In this document: positions 44,589 through 58,985 of the stretch, piece after piece
Numbering within the stretch: position 1 is the first letter of the stretch
Layout: each line of letters starts with the position of its first letter
Source: Salvelinus alpinus
Taxonomy: Eukaryota > Chordata > Actinopteri > Salmoniformes > Salmonidae
Direction: 5' to 3'
Assembly: GCF_045679555.1 (NCBI RefSeq)
Contig: NC_092091.1
Coordinates: forward strand, 67,406,394-67,470,393
DNA length: 64,000 bases
Position numbers and translations under genes: made by a program
The notes under the pieces: model-generated
Seen by the model: the letters and a program-made list of their open reading frames with translations, nothing else
Told to the model about the DNA's origin: nothing
Database searches by the model: none

Positions 44589-45073
44589 GGAGAGACTGAC
44601 TGCATCACTTCTTCTTTTTATAAGAAACATTAATGTGTTGAAAACCCAACTTGTTTGCATAGTCAACTTACACACAGCTTTGACACACACACACTTACCC
44701 CACCAGACATGCCACCAGGGGTCTTTTCACAGTCCCCAAATTCAAGACAGCGAACAGTATTATATAGAGCCATTATTGCATGGAACTCCATTCCATCTCA
44801 TATTGTTCAAATAAACAGCAAACCTGGTTTCAAAAAACAGATAAAGCAACACCTCACAGGACAACGCCTCTCCCTTATATGACCTAGATAGTTTGTGTGT
44901 ATGTGATGATATGTAGGCTACGTGTGCCTTTATAATTTTTTTAATGTAGTTCTGTCCTTGAGCTGTTCTTGTCTATTAATGTTCTGTATTATGGCATGTT
45001 TTGTGTGGACCCCAGGAAGAGTAGCTGCTGCTTTTGCAACAGCTAATGGGGACCCTAATAAAATACCAAATAA

Positions 45074-45420
45074 TGGAGAGCCCTGAGGTTGCGGATGGTG
45101 CAGTTGCCGTGCCAGGCGGTGATACAGCCCGACAGGATGCTTTCAATGGTGCATCTGTAAAAATGTGTGAGGGTCTATGGGGGCAAGCCAAATTACTTCA
45201 GCCTCCTGAGGTTGAAGAGGCTCTGTTGCACCTTCTTCACCACACTGTCTGTGTGGGTTGACCATTTCAGATTGTCAGTGATGTGTACACCGAGGAACTT
45301 GAAGCTTTTCACCTCCGCTCGTCCAGATGGGATAGGGCAGTGTGCAGTACGATGGCGATTGCATCATCCGTGGATCTATCTATGGATCTATACTGAGCAT
45401 AGAGAACTGTGTAGCCTACA
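45074..45420 (-). mobile_element. RSg-1/L2-like LINE, right fragment of the split copy
   Basis: Continues the LINE interrupted at 37416: GTGCAGTTGCCGTGCCAGGC, CAGCCTCCTGAGGTTGAAGA, GTGTACACCGAGGAACTTGA. On the minus strand near 45345-45400 it encodes an RT-like DDAIAIVLHTAL segment. It is truncated at about 45420. Confidence 0.7.
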
Positions 45421-45431
45421 GTATTGAGCTA

Positions 45432-46690
45432 ATATTTTTTATTTTTATTTTTATTTAACCTTTATTTAACCAGGTAGGCAAATTGAGAACACGTTCTCAT
45501 TTACAATTGCGACCTGGCCAAGATAAAGCAAAGCAGTTCGACACATACAACAACACATAGTTACACATGGAGTAAAACAAACATATAGTCAATAATACAG
45601 TGAAAAAAATAAATAAGTCTATATACAATGTGAGCAAGTGAGGTGAGATAAGGGAGGTGAAGGCAAACAAATATATGTATAAATAAATAAAAATATAAAA
45701 GGCCATGGAGGCGAAGTGAGTACAACACAGCAAGTAAAATAAAAAATAAAAAAATAAATAAAATAAAAAAATAAAAAATAAATAAAAATAAAACAATGGA
45801 ATGGTTGGTTTGCAGTGGAAGAAAGTGCAAAGTAGAGACAGAAATAATGGGGTGCAAAGGAGCAAAATAAATTAATAAATAAATACAGTAGGTAAAGAGG
45901 TAGTTGTTTGGGCTAAATTGTAGATGGGTTATGTACAGGTGCAGTAATCTATGAGCTGCTCTGACAGCTGGTGCTTAAAGCTAGTGAGGGAGATAGGTGT
46001 TTCCAGTTTCAGAGATTTTTGTAGTTCGTTCCAGTCATTGGCAGCAGAGAACTGGAAGGAGAGGCGTCCAAAGGAAGAATTGGTTTTGGGGGTGACTAGA
46101 GAGATATACCTGCTGGAGCGCGTGCTACAGGTAGGTGCTGCTATGGTGACCAGCGAGCTGAGATAAGGGGGGACTTTACCTAGCAGGGTCTTGTAGATGA
46201 CCTGGAACCAGTGGGTTTGGCGACGAGTATGAAGCGAGGGCCAGCCAACGAGAGTGTACAGGTCGCAGTGGTGGGTAGTATATGGGGCTTTGGTGACAAA
46301 ACGGATGGCACTGTGATAGACTGCATCCAATTTATTGAGTAGGGTTTTGGAGGCTATTTTGTAAATGACATCACCGAAGTCGAGGATTGGTAGGATGGTC
46401 AGTTTTACAAGGGTATGTTTGGCAGCATGAGTAAAGGATGCTTTGTTGCGGAATAGGAAGCCAATTCTAGATTTGACTTTGGATTGGAGATGTTTGATGT
46501 GAGTCTGGAAGGAGAGTTTACAGTCTAACCAGACACCTAGGTATTTGTAGGTGTTCACATATTCTAAGTCAGAGCCGTCCAAAGTAGTGATGTTGGACAG
46601 GCGGGCAGGAGCAGGCAGTGATCGGTTGAAGAGCATGCATTTGGTTTTACTTGTATTTAAGAGCAGTTGGAGGCTCTTAAATACAATAGT
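45432..46690 (-). mobile_element. Non-LTR retrotransposon, RT C-terminal part
   Basis: The 3' tail is at 45432 (plus strand TTTATTTAACCTTTATTTAA) followed by an A/T-rich 3' UTR. The minus-strand frame at 46636-45929 is open for 235 codons: EYVNTYKYLGVWLDCKLSFQ, then SAANDWNELQKSLKLETPIS near its end. These belong to the thumb and connection region after the RT active site. The 5' part is missing. Confidence 0.8.
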
Positions 46691-47759
46691 AATATGTATT
46701 CAGTAATATGATTTAGCCCTCAGTCATCCAGATGTGGCACGTTGACATTGAGAGTGACAGCCACTCCATTGTATCCCTGGTGTTTAGAGCAAAGTGCTAC
46801 ACAATGAACACACCAGCACACAGTACTGGGAGCTAGGCAACGGGTCCCCTAGTGGTCCCCTGAATGCTCTCAGGTCTATGTGTGACATCATGACACTGTC
46901 AGCAGTAGAGCTACTAGCTAAACAACAGTAGAGCTGTAGTTGATTACTTTTTGGACTAACCTTGTAATGATGATATTAGATGAAACTAGGAATGTTATTA
47001 GAGGCTGAGCATTGACAGTTTACTTCCTGTAGGACCCCAACTCTAAACTGCCAACGTTTGCGCTAGTCATGGACAGTGCAGTACTACTTTCCTCTCACTA
47101 GGTGTCACCGTTCACTAAGGAAACCAGCCAGCTTGGTACTGGATAGGATGAATAGTCTTTCCTATAAGTTTGACAAAAATGAATTATACATTACAGGTAC
47201 GCTCTTTATGGTGGTGAAGTTCAATTATTATTCAAAGTACTGCAAATTGTTGTTGAATATCCCATGTCCCTTGTGTGTTCTAGTTGAGACACTGCAAACT
47301 AAGGGTCTCTATATTGTCCATTGAAATGACTCAGTCGCTATATTGTATCTAAAAGTATATCTCAGACTGAGGGGAAATTCCAAACCCAGAGAGTCAAGGT
47401 TTGTTTAGCAGATTTCTATGTAAAAACAACAGGCAGAAAAACAGTTGAAATGGAAATAAACCATATGTGGTTTTCTTAAATTGTAGTGGTGTTTGGGAGG
47501 TCTTTGTGGAGTGAGCTTTGTGCTTATTGTGTAAGCTCTCTTTTTAGCTTCATTTTGACAAATATAAATGAAGAACACTCAAGACTGAAATAAGATTAAT
47601 ACATCTAGATAAAGAATAATGCAGACATTTATTTTCTAATTTCACAATAATTAGAAATTCTATATTGGAGAAACACTTTTCTGTTTCCACTTTTCTCTCT
47701 AGGCCTCTACTACAGTAGGAATGGATATTCTATTCTCATGGGACAGAGAATGTGTGAGT
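46691..47759. other. Intergenic, no gene seen
   Basis: Ordinary sequence without an exon or repeat that I recognise. One 82-codon open frame (47076-47324) has no domain. Confidence 0.4.
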
Positions 47760-47905
47760 TTTAGTGTGTGTTTGTGTGCGCGCACATATGCGTGCATTAA
47801 TGTGTGTGTATGTGTGTGTGTGTGTGCGCGCATGTGTGCCTGTGCACACGTGTCTGTGCGTGTGTGTATGTACGTGTGTGTATGTTCCTGCGTGTGTGTG
47901 TCAGA
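47760..47905. repeat. GT microsatellite, interrupted
   Basis: GTGTGT runs with GCGC and TATG interruptions. Confidence 0.9.
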
Positions 47906-49120
47906 AGCAGAGGGGTGAAGGTTAATTTATGACTGTTTATTTCCCCATGCCAGAGGTAAGCAGCAGCCCGGATTAGTGTTAACTGCCACCCAGTCTCCAG
48001 CCTGGTTCAGAGAGCCACCGGCGGCCCTCCAGCAGCAGACTATTGGGGCCCGGCCTGCACGGGGGCCGACTGGGGCCTGCTAATCTAGGCCTGAATAGAG
48101 ACCCCACCATGGCCAGGTCCCCGGGCCACTTATCGTCACATCACAAGCCCAGGCTGTGTGGCTGGGGATCTGGAGCTCTGTAGCTGGTGGGGCTTGCCTG
48201 GGCCGAGTGGATGAGCTAATCGCTCTCCTCGGAGGTGTTGGGGAGGGGAGGATAGGAGGAGGGGAGGAGGAGGGAGGGGGAGAGAGCCGGCCGGACCACC
48301 CACCCGGAGGATTCAGAGGCACACAGATTCACAGCCCATTCTGTGACCCGCCGCACCGCCCCGCTCTAAGGCAGGGCCCTCCCCAATTGTTCCCCCTGCT
48401 AACACGCAGAGGGGCAGAGGGAGGGGGTAGGAGGAAGAGGAGGGGGGACTAGCAGTAAACAGCGGGCCAGGCTGCCCTCCTTAAGCGGCACAATGGGGCT
48501 GAATTCCGTCAGGGGCTGGAGCACTTCTTAGAGTGGCCTGCCTGGCTGCCATCAGGCTGAATGAAACATCTGTGGAGGCTATGCTGGAGGGGGGAAATGC
48601 TATTTTGTTGTGAGCCACACTGACAACCTGTTGTTCCCTTTTCTCTTCCCCCCCTCTCTTCTTTCGGTCCGTTTCTTGCTTGGCATACGCGAGCGAGCGT
48701 ACAATATGAATAGTTTTACGAGGCATAGAGAGGGAGGGAGGGACATGATTTAAAATGTTTTGTTGAGGGGCGCGGGACTAGTTGGCGGGCGGATACATAT
48801 TTTTTCCACATGCGTATAAATTCACACATATTAGAAACTCGTGTACGGTTTTACTGGCTTTACAGGAAAGTTTTAATGTATATTTTGGGTGAACATTCCT
48901 TTGAGAGAGAAATTCTGGAGACCACACTGAATGCAGCATTCAAAGTAAACATGTTTTAAATGCTTGAAATGCAAATGCCTTACAATAAAACGACCAAGAA
49001 TACATTGTGTACAGTTTCCCCCCATCATATGTACTGTGTATGCACTGATACTACTCTATATATTCACTCTAGCAATTCCTGTATGTTGGAGCCTGCTGGT
49101 GTCCTTTCAACATGTCTCTC
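47906..49120. other. GC-rich then AT-rich intergenic DNA
   Basis: 48000-48470 is G/C-rich (GGGCCCGGCCTGCACGGGGG, GGAGGGGAGGATAGGAGGAG) and could be regulatory, but I see no exon with splice sites. The remainder is AT-rich. Confidence 0.4.
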
Positions 49121-49356
49121 TACAGATGTAGGATCTTAATTTGATCACTCTTTTGTTACTGAGAGTTTTCCTGTACAGCAGGTAATACAAACTGGTAGTG
49201 CATTCGAGGTTTAAAAAGGCTTTTAAAGTTTGTAATTTCCACTTTAAAATTTTAATTATATTAATTATAATCCACATAATAATTCACATTTCCTGTTGCT
49301 GCAGGATTATTTTCCTACTGTAGCAAACTGGCTCAAATTAAGATCCTACATCTGTA
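49121..49356. mobile_element. MITE with 24-bp perfect inverted ends
   Basis: The left end TACAGATGTAGGATCTTAAT and the right end ATTAAGATCCTACATCTGTA are perfect inverted copies over 24 bases (49121-49144 and 49333-49356). The outermost TA on each side fits a Tc1/mariner-type TA target. Length 236 bp, AT-rich core, no coding sequence. Confidence 0.85.
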
Positions 49357-49619
49357 GTGTACAGTAGCATAAACTCACATTATCACACTCTGCCTCTCAG
49401 GAGAGCTTGTAGTCCAGCAATCAATCATCATCACATCACATCACATCACCTCTCCAAACCTGACCACCATCCAAGAAATCATGCACCATTCGCCAACCTC
49501 CACCCCACACCACCTCACCTCACCTCACCCACCCAAACCCAGTACCTCTACCTCAGCCATACTCCCTGTTCCCCAATGTCCTGCTGGGATATGATGACAG
49601 AGTTTCACCCCCACGGATC
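49357..49619. other. Intergenic or intronic
   Basis: Contains short TCACA and CACCT runs. A stretch near 49560-49620 is open in several frames but is not convincing as an exon. Confidence 0.35.
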
Positions 49620-49722
49620 AGGGCTGAGAAAGAGAGAGGGAGAGAGAGAGAGAGCGAGAGAGATGGGAGAGAGAAGTAGAGAGAGAGAGCGAGAGAGAGA
49701 GAGAGTGAGAGAGACAGAGAGG

Positions 49723-49758
<36 letters not shown>

Positions 49759-49815
49759 AGAGAGAGAGAGGGAGAGAGAGAGAGGGAGAGAGAGGGGAGA
49801 GAGAAGTAGAGAGAG
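49620..49815. repeat. GA microsatellite, impure
   Basis: GAGAGA with GGGA and AAGTAGA interruptions. The overlapping open frames are low complexity. Confidence 0.95.
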
Positions 49816-49967
49816 ACAGGGACCACCAAGACATTTGACTTAATTGAAGAGAAAACAAAGACCCCTGTCTACTTCCTGGTCACCCATTTTCTTTAATCAT
49901 TTTACTCTCTTTTGGTCCTTATATCATCTGTAATTACTTTCACCTCACCCACCCCCTGTCACCTCAG

Positions 49968-50505
49968 TTCCTCCAGGGGTATAAGCCTCCACACACTGTG
50001 GACCCTGCTGTGCCCACCAACACCTTCAGCATCAATACTGGCTGGCCCACCGACCCTCCGGCCCCCTTCGGCTCCTCAGCCTTCTAAATAATGGAGAAAG
50101 AAAGCCCCACTGGCTCCAGAACCCCACAGGGTAACCCCTGCCCACCTACTCCGCACAAGGAGCAGGACTCCCCCAAACACACACACACACATAAGTCACA
50201 AATAATACGACACAGACACCCGGGATGGGGAGAATGGAGGGGCTGCTGCGAGACCACTTTAAATACCAGCTCAGCTTGTCATCACTGGGGTTTGACCTTA
50301 CAACACTTCTAATGCTAAGAGGTCAAGAAGCTAGAGCATTCATACCTCCCACCCCTCACCCCTTCTAACCCTCCCCACCCCCCACCCTCACCCCCCGCCT
50401 GGCTGCTCCGTAACTCGGTTCTTTCAGGACCTCTCTACTTTCTCTGCTGTTTTCTTGACATGATGGTGTTCCCAACACTAAACAATAAATTACCCTGCAA
50501 AAAAT
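49968..50505 (+). CDS. Candidate terminal exon and 3' UTR of an unidentified gene
   Basis: A pyrimidine-rich stretch ending CCCCCTGTCACCTCAG (acceptor at 49966-49967) precedes a 39-codon open frame, stop TAA at 50085-50087. The residues start FLQGYKPPHTVDPAVPTNTF and end PPAPFGSSAF. A canonical AATAAA lies at 50484-50489, about 400 bases beyond the stop, consistent with a short 3' UTR. The peptide is compositionally protein-like and not part of a repeat, but I do not recognise the family. No upstream exon was found with confidence. If real, the gene enters from the left on the plus strand. Confidence 0.45.
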
Positions 50506-51990
<1,485 letters not shown>

Positions 51991-52385
51991 GAAAATGTTA
52001 TTGTCCACTCAATTTGGCAATAATATTATGATACAAATGGCAGTGATATGTTGAGATCACTATAGCTGCATAGATCCACTGAGAGCGAGTTCCCTTGGAA
52101 AAAACTGTGCTGCCTGGTGATAGTGTCTGTCCCTGGCCTTGGGGACCAGTCACTGTCTGTATATCCATGTAGATAATGGACAGCTGTGTTTAAATTCACA
52201 TACACTGACGTGATCCACCATCTCACACACACACACACACACACACACAGCCGCCACCATGGGCCATCCCATTCTACCCAGCAGATAACACCTAGCAGTG
52301 TCTCCACATGGTCGGACAGCCTCGCTTCAGGGACCACCATGACATTCATTAGTGATTACTGCTGCGAGGGAAAGTGGATAGAGGA
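51991..52385. other. Intergenic, no gene seen
   Basis: A short CA run at about 52228-52249; nothing else recognised. Confidence 0.4.
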
Positions 52386-52400
52386 AGGTGCGAGAGAGAG

Positions 52401-52440
<40 letters not shown>

Positions 52441-52560
52441 CGAAGCAAAAGAGAGAGACAGAGAGAGAGAGCAAGAGAGCGAAAGAGAGAGAGAAAAAGA
52501 GAAAGAGATGGGAAGGAGAGAGAGAGGGGAAAGAGGAAGGAGAGAGAAAGATCTATATAT
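52386..52560. repeat. GA-rich tract
   Basis: GAGAGA with AAAG and CGAAG interruptions. Confidence 0.93.
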
Positions 52561-52566
52561 ATTTAT

Positions 52567-52694
<128 letters not shown>

Positions 52695-52872
52695 AGCGAG
52701 CGAGCGAGAGGAAGGAGAAAGAGAGAGCGAGATGGATTGTATGTACATATGGGCATGAGAATGAGAACGATGCAAGACTGTTGAACAAGTTCAGCTGCTC
52801 TGAGCTTTTGACGAAGGATTGACAAACAGTGCGCTGGGTGGCAACGCACATAAACACACACAGACAGACATA

Positions 52873-53948
52873 CAGTACCAGTCAAAATGTATGGTTTTTC
52901 TTTATTTTTACTATTTTTACATTGTAGAATAATAGTGAAGACATCAAAACTATGAAATAACACATATGTAATCATGTAGTAACCAAAAAAGTGTTAAACA
53001 AATAAATAAAATAATTATCATATTTTTTTATTCTTCAAAGTAGCCACCCTTTGCCTTGATGACAGCTTTGCACACTCTTGGCATTCTCTCAACCAGCTTC
53101 ACCTGGAATGCTTTTCCAACAGTCTTGAAGGATTTCCCACATATGCTGAGCACTTGTTGGCTGCTTTTCCTTCACTCTGCGATCCAACTCATCCCAAACC
53201 ATCTCAATTGGGTTGAGTTCGGGTGATTGTGGAGCCCAGGGCATCTGATGCAGCACTCGATCCATCTCCTTGGTCAAATAGCCCTTACATAGCCTGGAGG
53301 TGTGTTTCTTGGACCAAGCAAGTCTCTTCTTCTTATTGGTGTCCTTTAGTATTGGTTTCTTTGCAGCAATTCGACCATGAAGGCCTGATTCATGCAGTCT
53401 CCTCTGAACAGTTGATGTTGAGATGCGTCTGTTACTTGAACTCTGTGAAGCATTTATTTGGGCTGCAATTTATGAGGCTGGCAACTCTAATGAACTTATC
53501 CTCTGCAGCAGAGGTGACTCTGGGTCTTTCTTTCCTGTGGCGGTCCTTGTGAGAGCCAGTTTCATCATAGCGCTTGATGGTTTTTGCGAGTGCACTTGAG
53601 GAAACTTTCAAAGTTTGTGAAATTTTCCGGATTGACTGACCTTCATGTCTTAAAGTAATGATGGACTGTCGTTTCTCTTTGCTTATTTGAGCTGTTCTTG
53701 CCATAATATGGACTTGGTGTTTTGCCAAATAGGGCTATCTTCTGTATACCACCCCTACCTTGTACCAACACAACTGATTGGCTGTAACGCATTCTGATTT
53801 GTTTAACACTTTTCTGGTTACTACATGATTCCATATGTGTTATTTCATAGTTCTGATGTCTTCACTATTATTCTACAATGTAGAAAATAGTCAAAATAAA
53901 GAAAAACCCTGGAATGAGTAGGTGTGTCCAAACTTTTGACTGGTACTG
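52873..53948 (-). mobile_element. Tc1-like transposon, internally deleted
   Basis: Ends CAGTACCAGTCAAAATGT and, inverted, ACTTTTGACTGGTACTG, with TA on the left edge. The minus-strand frame at 53728-53432 holds the N-terminal DNA-binding half (KEKRQSIITLRHEGQSIRKI and [18 protein letters not shown]). Frame 53277-53089 holds the end of the DDE domain ([20 protein letters not shown], supplying the third catalytic E). The middle of the catalytic domain is deleted. Same subfamily as 489-1446 but with a different deletion. Confidence 0.9.
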
Positions 53949-54944
53949 TTTAAACACACACATACACATGCACGCAGCACACATCTGCTGCGGTACCATT
54001 ACTCAACCACTAAGCTTTTTCTGACTAAATCTGAAGAACTTTGGCATTTCAACCAGTGATGTAGTTCATACCCATGCTTCAGCTTTTCACACTCGTTTCC
54101 TAGGAGACACAGAAAAGGAGAAAGCATATCCAACTGGTGTTGCAGTGTCAATGACCTACTCTAGAGATGCAAGGAGTGACACTGTCAGCTCTAATCTCCT
54201 GCACATATCTTTGGTTGGAGGAGGCAACTTGCACAGCTTCTTTCCTAGGTCAAATAAAACATTCACTTCCTTCATTGTACTAGTCTACTATAGTCTACTA
54301 GTCTCTATACATCACTGTTACAGACAGAGAGTACACATGATGCATTAGGGTGGGATCTCTGCTGCTCTTCTCATACAAAATGGCCATTGGTCCAATGGAC
54401 TTCAAAGCAGTTCCTCTTCTATGGGTCCTCACTGGCTGCACACTGAGATGTCTGTGATGTAGCCGCCTATGTAACGTTCCCATGTGTGTTTATGGACAAT
54501 ACAGAGAGCCTTGGGTGTTCATCACATTATTTTGGGGTCCTGTAGGCAGCATGGCTCTATAGGACTACAACTCCATGTGGCCTTTTCCTGTAAGCCCAGA
54601 GAAAATACAGACTACCTCCGAGAGACGTGTGTGTGTGTTCTGTCTGTGTGTGTGCGTGTGTGACTTGTGTGTGCATATGCGTGTGTGTGTGACGTGCGTG
54701 TGTGTGTCGTACCCGCGTGCGTGTGTGTGTCTGGAGAGCTGGAGAGGAGCGTCTGTGTGTGTGTGGGCCACATAGAGTACTACAGGGGGAATGACTTCAT
54801 TGCTGTTTACTGTAACACATGACATGACCCATCCAGGTCATTAGGCCCAGCAGCCGTCAGCAGCACTATAGCTGGTTAGAAGTGGCGCTGAGGGTCTGGC
54901 TTACTGCACGTATGACTGTGAGCGACACAGTGGGTGAATGTATT
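53949..54944. other. Intergenic with GT runs
   Basis: GT-rich stretch at about 54628-54765; no gene seen. Confidence 0.4.
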
Positions 54945-57900
54945 TGTATTTGGCAGCAGATACTCTTCCTGGGGTCCAGCAAAATTAAAGCAGTTTATAC
55001 AATTTTAAAAACATTATAATACATTCAGACTGTGTGCCCTCAGGCCCCTACTCCACCAATACCACATACAGTGCCTTGCAAAAGTATTCACCCCCTTGCC
55101 GTTTTTCCTATTTTGTTGCATTACAACCTGTAATTTAAATTGATTTTTATTTGGATTTCATGTAATGGACATACACAAAATAGTCCAAATTGATGAAGTG
55201 AAATTAAAAAACGACTTGTTAAAAAAAGAAAAAAAAGAAAAGAAAAGTGGTGCGTACATACAGTATGTATTCACCGCCTTTGCTATGAAGCCCCTAAATA
55301 AGATCTGGTGCAACCAATTACCTCCAGAAGTCACATAATTAGTAAAGCCCACCTGTGTGCAATCTAAGTGTCACATGATCTGTCCCATGATCTCAGTATA
55401 TATACACCTGTTCTGAAAGGCCCCAGAGTCTGCAACACCACTAAGCAAGGGGCACCACCAAGCAAGTGTCCATAGGACCACTTTAAGCCATACACTCCAC
55501 TGAACTGGGATTTACGGAAGAGTGGCCAGAAAAAAGCCATTGCTTAAAGAAACAAATAAGCAAACACATTTGATGTTCGCCAAAAGGCAGGTGGGAGACT
55601 CCACAAACATATGGAAGAAGGTACTCTGGTCAGATGAGACTAAAATTGAGCTTTTTGGCCATCAAGGAAAATGCTATGTCTGGCACATCACCCCGAGAAC
55701 ACCATTACCCCAGTGAAGCATGGTGGTGGCAGCATCATGCTGTGGGGATATTTTTAATCGATAGGGACTGGGAAACTGGTCAGAATTGAAGGAATGATGG
55801 GTGGCGCTAAATACAGGGAAATTCTTCAGGGAAACCTGTTTCAGTCTTCCAGAGATTTGAGACTGGGACGGAAGTTCACCTTCCAGCAGGACAATGACCC
55901 TAAGCATACTGCTAAAGCAACACTCGAGTGGTTTAAGAGAAATCATTGAAATGTCTTGGAATGGCCTAGTCAAAGCCCAGACCTCAATCCAATTGAGAAC
56001 CTGTGGTATGACTTCAAGATTGCTATACACCAGCAGGAACCCATCCAACTTGAAGGAGCTGGAGCAGTTTTGCCTTGAAGAATGGGCAAAAATCCCAGTG
56101 GCTAGATGTGCCAAGCTTATAGAGACATATCCCAAGAGACTTGCAGCTGTAATTGCTGCAAAAGGCGGCTCTACAAAGTATTGACTTTGGGGGGGTGAAT
56201 AGTTATGCACGCTCAAGTTTTCTGTTTTTTTGTCTTATTTCTTGTTTGTTTCACAATAAAAATATATTTTACATCTTCAAAGTGGTAGGCATGTTGTGTA
56301 AATCAAATGATACAAACCCCCCAAAAATCTATTTTAATTCCAGGTTGTAAGGCAACAAAATAGGAAAAATGCAAAGGGGGTGAATACTTTCGCAAGGCAC
56401 TGTACATACAGTACAAAATCCATGTGTACGTGTGTGTATAGTGCGTATGCTATCGTGTGTGTGTGTATGCGCCTATGTTTGTGTTTCTTCACAGATTCCA
56501 CTGTTCCATAAGGTGTTTTATAATCTGTTTTTTAAATCTAATTTTACTGCTTGCATGAGTTACTTGATGTGGAATAGAGTTCCATGTAGTCATGGCTCTA
56601 TTTAGTACTGTGTGCCTTCCATAGTCTGTTCTGGACTCTGGGACTGTGAAGAGACCTCTTGTGGCATGTCTTGGCATGGGTGTCCAAGCTGCGCACCAGT
56701 AGTTCAAACAGACAGCTCGGTGGATTCAACTTGTCAATACCTCATAAATACAAATAGTGATGAAGTCAATCTCTCCTCCACTTTGAGTCAAGAGAGATTG
56801 ACATGCATATTATTAATATTACCTCTCTGTGTACATGCTGCCATGCTGCATGTACAGTCGTGCTGCCCTGTTCTGAACCAATTGTAATTTTCCTAAGTCC
56901 CTTTTTGTGGCGCCTGACCACACGACTGAACAGTAGTCCAGGTGCGACAAAACTAGAGCCTGTAGGACCAACCTTGTTGACAGTGCTGACAAGAAGGTAG
57001 AGCAGCGCCTTATCATAGACATACTTCTCCCCATCTTAGCTACTGTTAGCTACTGTATCAACATGTTCTGACCATGACAGTTTACAATCCAGGGTAACTC
57101 CAAGCAGTTTAGTCACCTCAACTTGCTCAATTTCCACATTATTTATTACAATATTTAGTTGAGGTTTAGGGTTTAGTGAATGATTTGTCCCAAATGCAAT
57201 GCTTGTAATTTTCGAAATATTTAGGACTAATTTATTCCTTGCCACCCACTCTAAAACTAACTGCAGCTCTTTGTTAAGTGTTGCAGTCCTTTCAGTCGCT
57301 GTAGTAGCTGACATGTATAGTGTTGAGTCATCCGCATACATTGGCTTTCCTCAAAGCCAGTGGCAATTCATTAGTAAAGATTGAAAAAAGTAAATAGGCC
57401 TAGACAGCTGCCTTGGGGAATTCCTGATTCTACCTGGATTATGTTGGAGAGGCTTCCATTAAAGAACACCCTCTGTGTTCTGTTAGACAGGTAACTCTTT
57501 ATCCACAATTTGTAAAATAGCATTGTATCTGGTCAAACACCATTTCTTCCAAAAGTTTACGAAGGGTTGGTAACAGGCTGATTAGTTGGCTTTTTGAGCC
57601 AGTAAAGGGTGCTTTACTATTCTTAGGTAGCGGAATTACTTTTGCTTCCCTCCAAGCCTGAGGGCACACACTTTCTAGAAGGCTTAAATTGAAGATGTGG
57701 CAAGTAGGAGTGACAATATCGTCCGCTATTATCCTCAGTAATTTTCCATCCAAGTTGTCAGACCCCGGTGGCTTGTCATTGTTGATAGACAACAATAATT
57801 TGTTCACCTCTTCCACAATAACTTTACGGAACTTAAAATGACAATGCTTGTCTTTCATAATTTGGTCAGATATACTTGGATGTGTAGTGTCAGCATTTTT

Positions 57901-58985
57901 TGCTGGCATGTTATGCCTAAGTTTTCTAATCTTGCCAATGAAAAAATATCAAAGTAGTTCAGTGTGTTTTGCGATGAATGAGCCATCTGTTTCAATGAAT
58001 GATGGAGCTGAGTTTGCCTTTTTTCCCCAGAATTTCATTTAAGGCACTCCAAAGCTTTTTACTATCATTCTTTATTTCATTTATCTTGGTTTCATAGTGT
58101 AGTGTCTTCTTCTTTTTCAGTTTAGTCACATGATTTGTCAATTTGCAATAAGTTTGTCAATCGGTTGTGCAGCCAGACTTATTTGCCATTCCATTTACCT
58201 CATCCCTCTCAACCATTTTTCAATTCCTTATCAATCCACAGGGATTTAACAGTTTTACAGCCATTTTCTTAATGGGTGCATGCTTATTAGCAACTAGAAT
58301 GAGCAATTTCATGTCTCTTTGCTCCTCATTATACACCACGGACCAACAGATATTCTTTACATCAATAAAATAGGAATCACTTCAAAACCTCTTGCATGAC
58401 CTCTCATACACTATATTAGGCCCAGCCTTTGAAACTTTGGTTTTCCTAGATATGGCTACTGTATCGTGATCACTCCATCCGATGGATCTGGATAATGCTT
58501 TCAAGCACATTTCTGCAGCATTAGTAAAGATGTGATCAATACATGTTGATGATTTCATTCCTGTGCTGTTTGTAACAAGGTTGAACAAAGTCGCAGGCAC
58601 TGGTTACAGTTCTAAGCCTTTTCTTAAGGGGGCAGCTTGATGAAAGCCAGTCAATATTTAAATCACCCAGAAAATATACCTCTCTGTTGATATCACATAC
58701 ATTATCAAGCATTTCACACATGTTATCCAGATACTGATTGTGGCCTGAAGTGGTCTTGAGTTCATTCATTATGAACAGGAAAAGAGTGTTCTGTTCTGGT
58801 GGGGGTGGTATGTGTCACAGGGTGCCAGTGCATGGACACATATACACACACACACCAAAACCTGAGGGGGAATAAATTATGTGAGGTTGGCTGGGGGGTA
58901 GTCCGGAGGGGGGCTAGGCCCCTCGACCGTAGATTGGAGAATTTTGAATTTTTCTCAAACACCTGAAACTGTTTTTTCCCCTGCA
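54945..58985 (-). mobile_element. L2-like LINE, split by a Tc1 insertion
   Basis: The 3' end is near 54945 (CTTCCTGGGGTCCAGC), interrupted at 55069-56402 and resuming at 56405. Minus-strand pieces: endonuclease near 58769-58390 (EVYFLGDLNIDWLSSS, CIDHIFTNAAEM, GWSDHDTVAIS), RT fingers at 57909-57540 (PPGSDNLDGKLLRII), active site at 57341 (MYADDSTLYMSA), thumb (VTKLLGVTLDCKLSWSEHVD) and a C-terminal piece at 56707-56489. YADD is intact, but frames are broken and about 150 nt of the RT core are missing near 57500. Same family as 37417-45073. Confidence 0.87.
55069..56402 (+). mobile_element. Tc1-like transposon with DDE remnants
   Basis: Ends CAGTGCCTTGCAAAAGTATT and, inverted, TACTTTCGCAAGGCACTG, with TA on both edges (55067-55068, 56403-56404). 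The transposase on the plus strand keeps the three catalytic neighbourhoods: [13 protein letters not shown] (first D, about 55627), [12 protein letters not shown] (second D, about 55885) and [14 protein letters not shown] (E, about 55970). The N-terminal DNA-binding half is missing and there are stops and frameshifts. It was inserted into the 3' UTR of the LINE at 54945-58985. Confidence 0.9.

Noticed and set aside
54145..54483. Small open frames around 54145-54483
   Set aside because: Short, without domains or splice context.
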